Shown piece by piece: positions 8,844-18,111 of a stretch of 38,447 bases of DNA (its first letter is position 1; every line of letters begins with the position of its first letter). The stretch lies in contig JASJXV010000014.1 of NCBI GenBank assembly GCA_030123805.1, forward strand, positions 1 through 38,447, read 5' to 3'. Source of the DNA: Gammaproteobacteria bacterium (GTDB taxonomy: Bacteria > Pseudomonadota > Gammaproteobacteria > Pseudomonadales > Azotimanducaceae). The translations under genes were made by a program, and so were the position numbers. The notes under the pieces are model-generated. The model worked only from the letters and a program-made list of their open reading frames with translations, did not search any database and was not told where the DNA came from.

Positions 8844-9925
8844 AAGATTCACTCGTTCAAAAAATCGATAACCTGTTAGACCGTTACGATGAACTGGGTG
8901 CTCTCTTAAGCGACCCTGAGACAATCGCGGATCAAAATCTGTTTCGCAACTATGCGAAGGAATTCTCAGAACTGGGACCTCTGGTTACCTGTTTTCGTAA
9001 TTATGAAAGCAAGAAAGAGGATCTGGAAGAAGCCCGGCTATTATCGAAAGATTCCGATGCGGAAATTCGGGAGATGGCGGCGGAGGAGGTAGAAGTATTG
9101 TCCGGCCAAATCGATACCCTATACCTTGAATTGCAGACGTTACTGCTGCCTGCCGATCCCAATGATTCAAACAATGTGTTCCTGGAAATACGAGCCGGAA
9201 CAGGCGGTGATGAGGCCGCCTTGTTTGCCGGAGATCTGTTTCGAATGTATAGCCGTTATGCGGAAGGGAAAAAATGGAAAGTTGAAGTCTTGAGCATGCG
9301 TGAAGGTGAACACGGGGGGTTCAAGGAAGTAATTTCCCGTATTGAAGGCAAGAACGTCTACGCACAATTAAAATTTGAATCCGGTGCGCACCGGGTTCAA
9401 AGAATACCTGAAACGGAATCGGGGGGGCGTATTCACACGTCAGCCTGTACCGTCGCAATTCTTCCGGAAATGGATAATGTGGAAGAGATCAAAATCAACA
9501 AGAGTGATCTGAGAATCGATACTTATAGAGCATCGGGTGCAGGTGGCCAGCACGTCAACAAGACAGACTCAGCGGTCAGGCTTACGCATATTCCCACCGG
9601 TGTAGTGGTCGAGTGCCAGGATGACAGATCGCAGCACAAGAATAAAGCGCGCGCCATGTCTTTACTGCAGGCAAAATTACTCGATGCAGCCCGGCAACGA
9701 CAGCGTCAGGAGCAAGCCGAAACTCGCCGTGATCTGATTGGCAGTGGAGACAGATCACAACGCATCCGTACTTATAATTACCCGCAAGGGCGGGTTACGG
9801 ATCACCGTATCAATTTGAAGTTGAATCGACTCGATGAATTCATACAGGGTGATCTTGACCTGATAATACGACAACTAATACAAGAGCATCAGGCCGATCT
9901 GCTGGGGAGGCTTTCTGATCAATAA
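8840..9925 (+). CDS. prfA: Peptide chain release factor 1
   Basis: RF1 recognises UAA and UAG and triggers peptide release. The protein has 361 aa (E. coli 360). The GGQ catalytic motif is at 235-237 in [14 protein letters not shown]. The stop-codon-reading PxT motif appears as PET at 190-192, where E. coli has PAT; both fit the class. [10 protein letters not shown] follows. The GGQ glutamine is the target of PrmC, encoded 23 nt downstream. The ATG at 8840 overlaps the hemA stop (ATGA). Confidence 0.98.
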   Translation: MKDSLVQKIDNLLDRYDELGALLSDPETIADQNLFRNYAKEFSELGPLVTCFRNYESKKEDLEEARLLSKDSDAEIREMAAEEVEVLSGQIDTLYLELQTLLLPADPNDSNNVFLEIRAGTGGDEAALFAGDLFRMYSRYAEGKKWKVEVLSMREGEHGGFKEVISRIEGKNVYAQLKFESGAHRVQRIPETESGGRIHTSACTVAILPEMDNVEEIKINKSDLRIDTYRASGAGGQHVNKTDSAVRLTHIPTGVVVECQDDRSQHKNKARAMSLLQAKLLDAARQRQRQEQAETRRDLIGSGDRSQRIRTYNYPQGRVTDHRINLKLNRLDEFIQGDLDLIIRQLIQEHQADLLGRLSDQ

Positions 9926-9948
9926 TAGTTGCGTCAATTCTGCATAAC

Positions 9949-10797
9949 ATGTCGGCAAGCATCGGGGATATTCTTGAATTAGCCAGTCGCCTGGAGGCAA
10001 TATCCGACTCGCCGGCGCTGGATATCCAGGTAATTCTTTGTCATGTATTGGGGAAATCTCGAAGTTACCTGTATTCCCACTCGGAAGACAAGCTTCCCGA
10101 ATCCCAGCTAACCACCTTTTTTGAACTGCTGAGAAGACGGCAAAACGGCGAACCGGTGGTGCATCTGACCGGAACAAAGGGCTTCTGGAATATCGAGCTC
10201 AGCGTAAATCCAACTGTCCTCATTCCTCGTCCGGAAACTGAATTGCTGGTTGAGTTGGCCTTATCTTTGGAACAAGACCAGATAAAATCCATGGTTGATC
10301 TGGGAACGGGTTCTGGAGCTATCGCAATCTCACTTGCCAGGGAAAGACCGGACTGGATCGTATTTGCTACAGACATAACTACCGGGGCTATAACTACGGC
10401 TCGCAGAAATGCCCTAAGCAACAATGCAAACGTCAATTTCATCCAGGGTCACTGGTGCCGCCCGCTTGCAGATATGCGCTTCGATCTGATCGTTAGCAAC
10501 CCACCCTACATCAAAGCTAATGATCCCCATCTTGCTCAACCTGAATTAAAATACGAACCCCTGGTGGCACTGATCTCTGATATCGATGGCCTGACTGCAT
10601 TACGAGAAATCATAGTGAACTCAAAACGACATCTGAATCCCGGAGGTCGGATAATCCTTGAGCATGGATACGACCAATCAAATAAAGTGTGTGCTATGCT
10701 TGCCAGCAATGGATATCACTCCATTGAAGCCTACCAGGATATTGCCAATACGGATCGAGCAGTTATGGCAAGATTCGACGCAACAAGAAAGAACTAA
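9949..10797 (+). CDS. prmC: Release-factor glutamine N5-methyltransferase
   Basis: PrmC methylates the GGQ glutamine of RF1 and RF2 using S-adenosylmethionine. The protein has 282 aa (E. coli 277). An N-terminal helical domain covers about 1-75. LIPRPETELL is at 91-100, SAM motif I DLGTGSGAI at 117-125, and the amide-methylase signature NPPY at 184-187. It sits directly behind its substrate gene prfA and before moeB, the standard hemA-prfA-prmC order. Confidence 0.97.
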   Translation: MSASIGDILELASRLEAISDSPALDIQVILCHVLGKSRSYLYSHSEDKLPESQLTTFFELLRRRQNGEPVVHLTGTKGFWNIELSVNPTVLIPRPETELLVELALSLEQDQIKSMVDLGTGSGAIAISLARERPDWIVFATDITTGAITTARRNALSNNANVNFIQGHWCRPLADMRFDLIVSNPPYIKANDPHLAQPELKYEPLVALISDIDGLTALREIIVNSKRHLNPGGRIILEHGYDQSNKVCAMLASNGYHSIEAYQDIANTDRAVMARFDATRKN

Positions 10798-10825
10798 CCC
10801 GCAAATTTCACGAAGGCGGTCCAAA

Positions 10826-11575
10826 ATGGAAGACCACGAACTACTCCGATATAGTCGCCAGATAATGCTGCCGGAGATAGATATTTCCGGACAGGAGAAA
10901 CTGCTTCAGTCCAGCGTGCTTGTGGTTGGTATGGGCGGATTGGGGTGTCCGATTGTCATGTATCTTGCAGCAGCGGGTGTTGGGCATCTGATCCTTGCGG
11001 ACTTTGATGCTGTCGATCTAACGAACTTACAAAGGCAGATCGCACATGGTACTGCTGACATTGGCAGACAGAAAGTGGAGTCAGCTTACCAAACCATCAT
11101 GAATCTTAATCCGGGCACTAGTGTATCTTTGATTAATGAAAGGCTTGAAGGTGACGCATTATTAGCTCAGGCTGAATCGGCCGACGTTGTGGTGGATGCC
11201 ACCGATAATTTCACCACTCGATTCGCGATCAATGCAGCTTGCGTAAAAACTCGCACACCTCTGGTATCGGGCGCGGCCGTTCAACTCGAAGGCCAGGTTA
11301 TCGTAATCAACCCCGAAGATAGCGAAAGTCCCTGTTACAGGTGTCTTTACAATGAGGCCGATGATGCCCAATTCAGCTGCGCTGAAAATGGCGTCCTTGC
11401 GCCGGTTGTTGGGATGATCGGAACTGTTCAGGCGATGGAGACCATTAAACTCCTGGTTGGATTCGGTGAAATTCTGAGCGGTTATTTGTTGGTGCTGGAC
11501 GCCAAGAATATGGAGTGGCGCAAGTTGCGATTACCCAAAAATGAAGAGTGCCCGGTATGCGGCGGCGGGCGTTAA
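10826..11575 (+). CDS. moeB: MoeB/ThiF-family adenylyltransferase (E1-like)
   Basis: This family adenylates the C-terminal glycine of a ubiquitin-like sulfur carrier (MoaD or ThiS) for molybdopterin or thiamine synthesis. From ATG 10826 the protein has 249 aa (E. coli MoeB 249). The frame stays open 168 nt upstream into prmC, but AAGGCGG before 10826 and the family N-terminus LLRYSRQIMLPE fix this start. The nucleotide loop GMGGLG is at 35-40 and the arginine finger NLQRQ at 67-71. Zinc cysteines are 170, 173, 242 and 245. The MoeB-type SCAENGV has Cys185. Without moaD or thiS nearby, MoeB versus ThiF cannot be settled; prmC-moeB synteny favours MoeB. It converges on lipA 22 bp away. Confidence 0.88.
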   Translation: MEDHELLRYSRQIMLPEIDISGQEKLLQSSVLVVGMGGLGCPIVMYLAAAGVGHLILADFDAVDLTNLQRQIAHGTADIGRQKVESAYQTIMNLNPGTSVSLINERLEGDALLAQAESADVVVDATDNFTTRFAINAACVKTRTPLVSGAAVQLEGQVIVINPEDSESPCYRCLYNEADDAQFSCAENGVLAPVVGMIGTVQAMETIKLLVGFGEILSGYLLVLDAKNMEWRKLRLPKNEECPVCGGGR

Positions 11576-11597
11576 GAGCCTGTCCAAGAACAGTCTC

Positions 11598-12560
11598 CTA
11601 AAACATATTCCCTTTAACCTGTTGATCGGCATGATAGGAAGATCGTACCAGAGGACCACTGGCGACTCGGCTGAATCCCATCTTGTTGGCAAGTTCACCG
11701 AGCGCTTTAAACTCTGACGGTTCGACAAACCGATCGACGGCTAGATGATGTTTACTCGGCTGCAGGTACTGGCCCAGGGTTAACATATCGACCTGATGGT
11801 CTCTGAGATCGGACATTACCTGTTCAACCTCTTCGATCTTTTCACCCAGCCCAAGCATCAACCCGGATTTGGTAGGCACCTCCGGCACCCGCTTTTTATA
11901 TTCGGCGAGCAGGTTCAGCGACCACTGAAAATTTGCACCGGGTCGGCTCTGCTTGTAGAGCCTGGGCACTGTTTCCAGATTGTGGTTGAATATATCCGGC
12001 TTTACCCTTGTCAGGATGTCCAGAGCCACATCCATGCGACCCCTGAAATCGGGCACCAGTATTTCAATTTTTGTCTCCGGTGTCAGGCGTCTTACTTGAT
12101 TGATGCATGCCGCAAAATGCCCCGCGCCACCGTCCTTCAGGTCGTCACGGTCGACGGAAGTTACTACCACATACTTTAGGCCCATTTCGGCAATCGCTTC
12201 AGCCAATTGCACCGGTTCATCCTGATTCAATGGATTGGGACGCCCATGAGCAACATCGCAAAATGGACACCGGCGGGTGCAGATATCTCCCATGATCATG
12301 AATGTTGCCGTACCATGGCTGAAGCATTCTCCCAGATTGGGGCAACTGGCTTCCTCGCAGACGGATGCTAAGTTTCTGGTTCTCAGTATCTTCTTGATTC
12401 TTGCAATCCGGGGTGAAGAGGTTAGTCGCACGCGAATCCAGTCCGGCTTCCTGGGCATGACCTCCGTGGGAATCACCTTGACCGGGATTCGGGCCATCTT
12501 TTCTGCACCGCGAAGCTTTACGCCTTGCTCAATTCTCTGGATCTTTTTGTCTCTCGCCAT
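11598..12560 (-). CDS. lipA: Lipoyl synthase
   Basis: This radical-SAM enzyme inserts two sulfurs into protein-bound octanoyl groups to make lipoyl cofactors. From ATG 12560 the protein has 320 aa (E. coli 321). The auxiliary cluster cysteines are 68, 73 and 79 ([12 protein letters not shown]), and the radical-SAM motif CTRRCPFC has Cys94, Cys98 and Cys101. The frame is open to a TTG at 12662 that overlaps lipB by 29 nt and would add 34 polar residues. I prefer 12560 because it restores the family length, though its ribosome-binding site (AAGAG) is modest. It is last of the proA-to-lipA run and ends 22 bp from convergent moeB. Confidence 0.95.
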   Translation of the reverse strand: MARDKKIQRIEQGVKLRGAEKMARIPVKVIPTEVMPRKPDWIRVRLTSSPRIARIKKILRTRNLASVCEEASCPNLGECFSHGTATFMIMGDICTRRCPFCDVAHGRPNPLNQDEPVQLAEAIAEMGLKYVVVTSVDRDDLKDGGAGHFAACINQVRRLTPETKIEILVPDFRGRMDVALDILTRVKPDIFNHNLETVPRLYKQSRPGANFQWSLNLLAEYKKRVPEVPTKSGLMLGLGEKIEEVEQVMSDLRDHQVDMLTLGQYLQPSKHHLAVDRFVEPSEFKALGELANKMGFSRVASGPLVRSSYHADQQVKGNMF

Positions 12561-12633
12561 AACACTCTTGTCACTTTTATTTTGACGCGCCAACTGCTGC
12601 TTCGAAGCGTCTGGTATTTTACCGGTTTTTTCG

Positions 12634-13278
12634 TCATTCCGTGCTGTTGTCAATAGTTCCAAACTCTTTGCTCAGTATGGCACATAGCTTATCACCAACC
12701 TGATCCGGGCTATCAGTCACACCGAATTCTGTTAATTGGGTCACTTCCAAGCCTTCATACCCACAGGGATTAATGCGTGTAAAAGGTTCAAGGTCCATGT
12801 CGACATTCAGGCTTAAACCATGGAAGCTGTATCCTCTGCGGAACCTCAGCCCCAGCGATGCGATTTTTTTTTCGCTGACATAGACACCGGGTGCTTGTCG
12901 CCTGGTTTGTGCGCTTATCCCATATCCCCACAGTAATTGGACCACGGACGATTCTAACGCTGAAACCAGTGCGCGTGGTCCGAGTCGGCTGCGTTTGACA
13001 TCTATCATCACATATATCACCAGTTGACCTGGTCCGTGATACGTGACCTGACCGCCGCGATCAGTCTGGATTACCTGTATGCCTCCCGGGTCTAGCAGGT
13101 GCTTTTTATCGGCTGCCTGTCCCAGTGTAAATACGGGTGGATGTTGCAGAATCCAATATTCATCGGCCGTGGCTTCCGCCCGGCTGTCCACGAACTGCCG
13201 CATCTTTTCCCAGGTAGGCAGGTAATCCACTACACCGAGTCTTCGAATTAACAGCTTTTGCTGTGCCAGGGCCGCCAT
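12634..13278 (-). CDS. lipB: Octanoyl-[ACP]:protein octanoyltransferase
   Basis: LipB moves octanoate from acyl carrier protein to lipoyl domains, supplying the LipA substrate. The protein has 214 aa (E. coli 213). The block [13 protein letters not shown] and the conserved lysine in KKIASLGLR are present. The acyl-thioester cysteine lies in [12 protein letters not shown] 13278 shares its A with the TGA stop of the upstream ybeD-like gene (TGATG), indicating translational coupling. A GTG one codon upstream is the alternative. The ybeD-lipB-lipA order is conserved across gammaproteobacteria. Confidence 0.96.
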   Translation of the reverse strand: MAALAQQKLLIRRLGVVDYLPTWEKMRQFVDSRAEATADEYWILQHPPVFTLGQAADKKHLLDPGGIQVIQTDRGGQVTYHGPGQLVIYVMIDVKRSRLGPRALVSALESSVVQLLWGYGISAQTRRQAPGVYVSEKKIASLGLRFRRGYSFHGLSLNVDMDLEPFTRINPCGYEGLEVTQLTEFGVTDSPDQVGDKLCAILSKEFGTIDNSTE

Positions 13279-13538
13279 CACAGCACCATGGTTACCAGAC
13301 CGGTAGCTTTGAGATCTTCAAATAGCTCTCCAAGCTGAGTCTCTCCGGTAGCAGTAATCCAGACCGTGAGAGAGGCATAAGTTCCACCTGCGCTGCTCTT
13401 TTCTTGCACTCTATCTTGACAGAATTCAGGATCATATCTGGCTACCACAGCCAGCACAGTCTCTCTGAAAAGTCTATGCGCCTTGCCCAGAATTTTGATC
13501 GGGTAGTCACAGGGAAATTCAATTACGGGTGCTTTCAC
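13278..13538 (-). CDS. ybeD: YbeD-family (DUF493) small protein
   Basis: This 86-aa protein has the length and motifs of YbeD/DUF493: IEFPCDYPIKILGK at the start, ALV-type helix FRETVLAVVARYDPEF, then KSSAGGTYASLTVWITATGETQL. YbeD has an ACT-like alpha/beta fold; its role is unsettled, though its fixed place before lipB suggests a link to lipoate metabolism. The start is GTG 13538 with AAGGTAAACC immediately upstream. The TGA stop overlaps the lipB ATG. Confidence 0.9.
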   Translation of the reverse strand: MKAPVIEFPCDYPIKILGKAHRLFRETVLAVVARYDPEFCQDRVQEKSSAGGTYASLTVWITATGETQLGELFEDLKATGLVTMVL

Positions 13539-13642
13539 GGTTTACCTTTGGTATTTCACATGCTGTTGGAATATACCCAGCTGTTGCAGATAATTATGTG
13601 CCGATTTTCATTTTCCTACTTTCAGTCTCTGAAATACATGTC

Positions 13643-13683
13643 AGGAGGCTGTCCGAGATGTCGGCGATACGGCACCACGAGAA
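13643..13683 (+). repeat. intergenic repeat family A, copy 1
   Basis: This copy begins AGGAGGCTGTCCGAGATGTC and continues with GGCGATACGGC, then ACCACGAGAA. It matches the minus strand of 16912-16866 over its whole length, apart from two substitutions (C/G and C/T) and a 6-base length difference near the end. It contains a small palindrome CCGA-GATG-TCGG. It lies in the 176-bp gap between dacA and the ybeD-like gene. A separate perfect hairpin TTTCAG-TCT-CTGAAA is next to it at 13620-13634. Confidence 0.75.
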
Positions 13684-13714
13684 TAGCGACTGTAACCAGA
13701 ACAAGTCCCCTCGA

Positions 13715-14893
13715 TCAGTGCAATGTATCCATACCGAACAACTGCAGGAAGAACAGATGAATAGCATCCCATAAACCGCCGAAAAACCCCGATTCGGCCA
13801 CTGATCTCAGCGCTACAATGGGCACTTCGAAGGTCTCTGTATCGGCTTGGGTGATGGTTAATTTACCCAGTGTTTGGCCAATTTTCAGCGGTGCTTCAAT
13901 AACAGAGTTAATATCCATACTGGCAGTGAGGTCTTCACGGGTACCTCTAGGGACTGTTAACACAACAGCCTCTAATAACCCCAACCTTACCGTATCTTCC
14001 TGGCCACCCCATACTCTGACCGTGCTGAGTACTTCCTGCGCCTTGTACAGTTGCATGGTTTCGAAATATCGAAATCCGTAGGTAAGAAGCTTCTGGCTCG
14101 CCGCAGCACGAGATGCTTCACTCCTGGCCCCCATTATTACTGAAACTAACCGCATGCCATCCCTTTTTGCCGAAGCTACCAGGCAGTAACCGGCTGCTTC
14201 TGTATGGCCCGTTTTGACACCATCGACTGAATTGTCGCGCCACAAAAGACTATTTCTGTTTGGCTGCCGAATGTTTCCATAGGTGAAATACTTCTCTGCG
14301 TACATCTTGTAATGGTCCGGGTAATCCCTGATGAGGGCAACAGCAAGCGTCGCCATATCACTGGTAGTGGTGTAATGCTCCTCGTCCGGCCAACCCGTTG
14401 CATTAACGAAGTGCGTATCCTTCATGTTGATTAATGTCGCCTGTTGATTCATTACATCGGCAAATGCATCTTCACTTCCTGCGATATGTTCTGCCACCGA
14501 CACACTTGCATCATTTCCTGATTGAACAATGACACCCCTCAACAAATCCTGAAATGAAACTTTGGTACCCTCCCGAATGTACATTTTTGATCCACCCATG
14601 CGCCAGGCTTTTACGCTGATCTCAACCGGATCGTCGAGACTGACGACATTTCTTTTTATCTCACCGGCGGCAATATAACTCGTCATTATTTTGGTCAGGC
14701 TGGCAGGCGGCAGGCGTTGATCTACATTATGACTAACCAGAACCTTGCCACTTGCAGCATCGACCAGGATATAGGCGCTGGCAGCCAATTCCGGTGGGGA
14801 AGGAATAATCACGGGCGCAGCCCACGTTACTGAGGCATACAGAAGGATTGCTGCGGTTAAATGAAAATACCAACTACTGTGCGTGCGCATCAT
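13715..14893 (-). CDS. dacA: D-alanyl-D-alanine carboxypeptidase (PBP5/6 type)
   Basis: This low-molecular-weight penicillin-binding protein trims the terminal D-Ala from peptidoglycan pentapeptides in the periplasm. From ATG 14893 it has 392 aa. The signal peptide ends near TWA-AP. Active-site motifs are SLTK (65-68), SGN (125-127) and KTG (227-229). The C-terminal half is the PBP5 beta-sandwich domain. The last residues, GFFGGLWDAIHLFFLQLFGM, form the amphipathic helix that anchors PBP5 to the inner membrane. The frame extends to a TTG at 14929, but that start would put 12 polar residues before the signal peptide. It follows rlpA. Confidence 0.96.
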   Translation of the reverse strand: MMRTHSSWYFHLTAAILLYASVTWAAPVIIPSPPELAASAYILVDAASGKVLVSHNVDQRLPPASLTKIMTSYIAAGEIKRNVVSLDDPVEISVKAWRMGGSKMYIREGTKVSFQDLLRGVIVQSGNDASVSVAEHIAGSEDAFADVMNQQATLINMKDTHFVNATGWPDEEHYTTTSDMATLAVALIRDYPDHYKMYAEKYFTYGNIRQPNRNSLLWRDNSVDGVKTGHTEAAGYCLVASAKRDGMRLVSVIMGARSEASRAAASQKLLTYGFRYFETMQLYKAQEVLSTVRVWGGQEDTVRLGLLEAVVLTVPRGTREDLTASMDINSVIEAPLKIGQTLGKLTITQADTETFEVPIVALRSVAESGFFGGLWDAIHLFFLQLFGMDTLH

Positions 14894-14946
14894 TCGAATT
14901 ACCGATAATTTATCCTGGGAATCTCCCAAACATGTGTTGCGATCGT

Positions 14947-15762
14947 TTAATCAATCTCTACTTTTAACGGGCGTCCAAGCTGTGCCGCTTCAACTAGTGC
15001 CGCCAATTCGTCTCTTTGCATTTCACTACCTAATGGACCAACCCAAACCTTGTGCAATATGCTTGTTTTTTGCTCGCTTTCCAAGATCTGCACTTTCACC
15101 ATCGCAAGGTCGCTAGAGCTAACGAGCCGCTCAACTCGCGCCAACAGGGCCTCTGCACTACCGCGCCTGGAAAACACACCAATTTGCAGATAATAACTGT
15201 TTTTATGACTCAATGCCTGCAACTGATTTCTCCCGCTACCCGGATAGTTCATGGCATCAACTGCCTCGACTACTACCGGAGCGGTACCCTTATCTGCAAA
15301 TCCCAGCTCCATAGCTGCCTGGTACGAAAGATCAATGAGGCGGTCATCGTGAAAGGGACCACGATCATTCACTTTAACAATGGTATGCCGTCTATTATCG
15401 AGATTAGTGACTTTGACATACGATGGCAAAGGCAGTGATTTGTGTGCCGCAGTCAAGGCGAGCATGTTAAATGTTTCACCGTTGGATGTAAGCCTGCCAT
15501 GAAACTCTCTGCCATACCATGATGCAATGCCAATCTCCAGGTAACCAAGGCTCTCGGGCATTACTGTGTAACTTTTACCGAAAACTGTATAAGGACTCTT
15601 GTTTCCGCGCCCGTTTTCGCCATACCCTGTCTCCGTGGACTTTCCCCCAGCAGTCGCAGCACTCGCGGTCAGCATCACCTGATTGCCAGCACAGCCACCC
15701 AGCAGCAAAACACAACCTAGTGAAACAATAATTGAAATTCGTTGAGATTTTCTGTATTTCAT
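14947..15762 (-). CDS. rlpA: RlpA septal-ring lytic transglycosylase lipoprotein
   Basis: RlpA-type enzymes cleave glycan strands lacking stem peptides, mainly at division sites. The protein has 271 aa. A lipoprotein signal ends in LLLGGC (Cys24). The double-psi beta-barrel covers about 75-160, with IASWYGREFHG and VNDRGPF (the conserved aspartate). A C-terminal SPOR domain (about 190-271, starting SYYLQIGVFS) binds denuded septal peptidoglycan. It sits between mltB and dacA, so three peptidoglycan-cutting enzymes are consecutive. Confidence 0.95.
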   Translation of the reverse strand: MKYRKSQRISIIVSLGCVLLLGGCAGNQVMLTASAATAGGKSTETGYGENGRGNKSPYTVFGKSYTVMPESLGYLEIGIASWYGREFHGRLTSNGETFNMLALTAAHKSLPLPSYVKVTNLDNRRHTIVKVNDRGPFHDDRLIDLSYQAAMELGFADKGTAPVVVEAVDAMNYPGSGRNQLQALSHKNSYYLQIGVFSRRGSAEALLARVERLVSSSDLAMVKVQILESEQKTSILHKVWVGPLGSEMQRDELAALVEAAQLGRPLKVEID

Positions 15763-15794
15763 TCGAGATTACTAATCACTTTTGACGGCAGCCT

Positions 15795-16784
15795 CTACAT
15801 CAACTCACGACTCAGTTGATAGACTGCCATTGCATATAATTTGCTGTGATTATAACGCGTAATTACATAGAAGTTGTACCATCCCAGCCAGTACTCTGCA
15901 CCTTGCTGGCCATTAAACAGTAACGGGCTAACCTCATTTTCAGCATCGATCTGGATGTCCAACAAATTTCCATTTTCTATTAACTGGCTCATATTAATAT
16001 AGGGTTCGAGCTTGCTGCCAAACAGGTTTTTGCTCTTCTGACTTTTTGGCGAGACCATCATCGTAACCGCCTGACCTGGCCGCCAGCCATGTTCGCTTAG
16101 ATAATTCGCCACACTGCCGATAGCATCTACAGGATTAGTCCAAATATCCCGAACTCCATCTGCATCGAAATCTACTGCGTAAACTCGATAACTGCTCGGA
16201 ATAAACTGTCCGAATCCCATCGCACCTGCATAAGATCCCAACAATCCAAACTCGTTCTGTTGTTCCTCTCTCGCCAGCAGTAAAAATTCTTCTAATTGTT
16301 GCCTGAAGAAACTTGCTCTGGGTGGATAATCAAAAGCAAGGGTAACGAGCGAGTCAAGCACTCTGTAGTTGCCCATGCGCATTCCATAGAAGGTCTCCAC
16401 ACCAATTATTGCTGCCACGATGGGCGCGGGAACACCATATAATTTCTCTGCTCTTTGAAAAGTATCCTGGTGTAATTGAATAAAAGTGCGGCCATGTCTG
16501 ATGCGCTGCTCAGTCAAAAATATTTTCCTGTATTCTTTCCAGCTCAACACCTTTTCAGCCGGTTTTGAAATAGCATCGATGATTGACTGTTTATACACGG
16601 CTCCATCGATAATCGCTTTCAGATGGGCTTCGTTGAAATCACGTTTCGCCACCATTTCCTGGATAAATTCCTGGACTTCTTGCCTTTTCAGGTAGCTCTG
16701 CGCGAAGATTGTTTCACAAAGCAACGATCCCAGAAGTATAACTATAGCAACACCTGGATGTTTGATCATGTTATTGGCGATCAT
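15795..16784 (-). CDS. mltB: Membrane-bound lytic murein transglycosylase B
   Basis: MltB cuts the glycan backbone to 1,6-anhydro products. From ATG 16784 it has 329 aa. The catalytic glutamate is in AAIIGVETFYG (Glu130). GSYAGAMGFGQFIPSSYR and DADGVRDIW are typical MltB/Slt35 blocks, the latter resembling its metal-binding loop. The N-terminus has a hydrophobic segment ending IFAQS. That looks like signal peptidase I cleavage, since SLLC is a poor lipobox, so the protein may be soluble periplasmic. A TTG one codon upstream and an ATG at 16769 are alternative starts. The order rodA-mltB-rlpA-dacA matches Pseudomonas. Confidence 0.94.
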   Translation of the reverse strand: MIANNMIKHPGVAIVILLGSLLCETIFAQSYLKRQEVQEFIQEMVAKRDFNEAHLKAIIDGAVYKQSIIDAISKPAEKVLSWKEYRKIFLTEQRIRHGRTFIQLHQDTFQRAEKLYGVPAPIVAAIIGVETFYGMRMGNYRVLDSLVTLAFDYPPRASFFRQQLEEFLLLAREEQQNEFGLLGSYAGAMGFGQFIPSSYRVYAVDFDADGVRDIWTNPVDAIGSVANYLSEHGWRPGQAVTMMVSPKSQKSKNLFGSKLEPYINMSQLIENGNLLDIQIDAENEVSPLLFNGQQGAEYWLGWYNFYVITRYNHSKLYAMAVYQLSRELM

Positions 16785-16865
16785 CAATGATTTTTATTCT
16801 CTCCATTCAATACTATTATGAGACCCCTGTTGTCTTGTTAGGCCAATTAACAGTAATACAATCTG

Positions 16866-16912
16866 TTCTCGTGGCCGGGTTGCCGTATCACCGACATCTC
16901 GGACACCCTCCT
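16866..16912 (-). repeat. intergenic repeat family A, copy 2
   Basis: On the minus strand it begins AGGAGGGTGTCCGAGATGTC, continues GGTGATACGGC, then AACCCGGCC and ACGAGAA. It is inverted relative to copy 1 at 13643-13683, and its first two bases fall within the rodA TAG stop codon. The rest of the 126-bp rodA-mltB gap holds no gene. Confidence 0.75.
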
Positions 16913-18050
16913 AAAGCGTAATTCTCCTGTGGGTATGTATCGACATCAACATGCCAAAGCCTGCAAATAAAGTGACGATAGATGTCCCTCCATAGCTGAC
17001 CAGAGGCAGAGGCACACCCACAACAGGCAATAATCCACTCACCATGCCAATATTTACAAACACATAAACGAAGAAGGTAAAGGTAATTGTTCCAGCTAAC
17101 AATCTGCCAAAAGTGTCCTGTGCCTGAATGGCAATCAACAGTCCCCTACCAATAATCAGAATGTACATTATGAGAAGAAACATGACGCCGAATAAACCAG
17201 CCTCTTCGGCCAGCACAGCAATAATGAAATCTGTCTGGCTTTCCGGCAGAAAGTCAAGATTCGATTGGGTCCCTTGAAACAATCCTTTGCCAAAAATCCC
17301 GCCCGAACCGATTGCAGTTTTGGATTGAATTATGTTCCAACCGCTACCCAGTGGATCACGTTCCGGATCAATCAGAGTCAGAATGCGTGCCTTCTGATAA
17401 TCCCGCATGACAAACCATAGACCCGGGGCTGCCAACACACCTGCACCGATGGCAGTAAACACTGTTCTCCAACTGATTCCCGCCAACAACAAGACCAGTA
17501 ATCCGGACACACAGATCAGCAGCGAAGTACCCAGATCCGGCTGGAACGCAATCAGTAGTACCGGCACCATGATTATCACCAACGTCCAGAATATGTGTTT
17601 TGACACCGGCGGCAGGTGTCGGTCATGAAAATACCAGGCAAGCACCAGCGGTACCACCAGCTTCATAAGCTCCGCAGGTTGAAAGCCGCCAACGCCACTT
17701 ATTCTTAACCACCGCCGGGAGCCATTAATGACCGGCCCATACAATAATACCAGCACCAATAACATCACCGTAAGACAATACAGCCATGGTGCAATTCTCA
17801 GATAGAATATCGGGCTTATCTGGGCCATGAACACCATGGCCAGTATTGCGATTCCGAATTTGATTGCTTGAGAAATGAGTGGTCCATTTTGTTGACCCAC
17901 TGCACTATACAAGATCAGCATGCCATACAGTGATACGACAATCAGTAACAACAGCAGCACGAAATCCAGGTGGATGGTCTCAATCCAGTTAGTTCGTTTG
18001 CCAAATCCTGATCCTGCATCAGGCATTCTTCGTACAAAATCCTGGCTCAT
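16911..18050 (-). CDS. rodA: Rod-shape peptidoglycan glycosyltransferase RodA
   Basis: This SEDS-family polymerase extends glycan strands during elongation together with PBP2. The protein has 379 aa (E. coli 370) with about ten hydrophobic segments. Signature stretches are GVGGFQPAELMKL, QPDLGTSLLI, and the loop HLP-type DFLPESQTDFIIAVLAEEAG followed by GLLPVVGVPLPLVSYGG. The start is ATG 18050 with AGGTACAGCC before it. It follows mrdA by 61 nt. Its stop codon touches repeat A copy 2, so the repeat forms the 3' flank of the mrdA-rodA pair. Confidence 0.97.
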   Translation of the reverse strand: MSQDFVRRMPDAGSGFGKRTNWIETIHLDFVLLLLLIVVSLYGMLILYSAVGQQNGPLISQAIKFGIAILAMVFMAQISPIFYLRIAPWLYCLTVMLLVLVLLYGPVINGSRRWLRISGVGGFQPAELMKLVVPLVLAWYFHDRHLPPVSKHIFWTLVIIMVPVLLIAFQPDLGTSLLICVSGLLVLLLAGISWRTVFTAIGAGVLAAPGLWFVMRDYQKARILTLIDPERDPLGSGWNIIQSKTAIGSGGIFGKGLFQGTQSNLDFLPESQTDFIIAVLAEEAGLFGVMFLLIMYILIIGRGLLIAIQAQDTFGRLLAGTITFTFFVYVFVNIGMVSGLLPVVGVPLPLVSYGGTSIVTLFAGFGMLMSIHTHRRITL

Positions 18051-18111
18051 GGCTGTACCTGGTTCCCATTAAACAACGTCATGATTAATATTCGAGGTCT
18101 ATCAGTATTTA

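Noticed and set aside
10658-10825. Longer start for the moeB-like gene inside prmC
   Set aside because: The extra 56 residues are out-of-frame prmC sequence; the ATG at 10826 has a ribosome-binding site and matches the family start.
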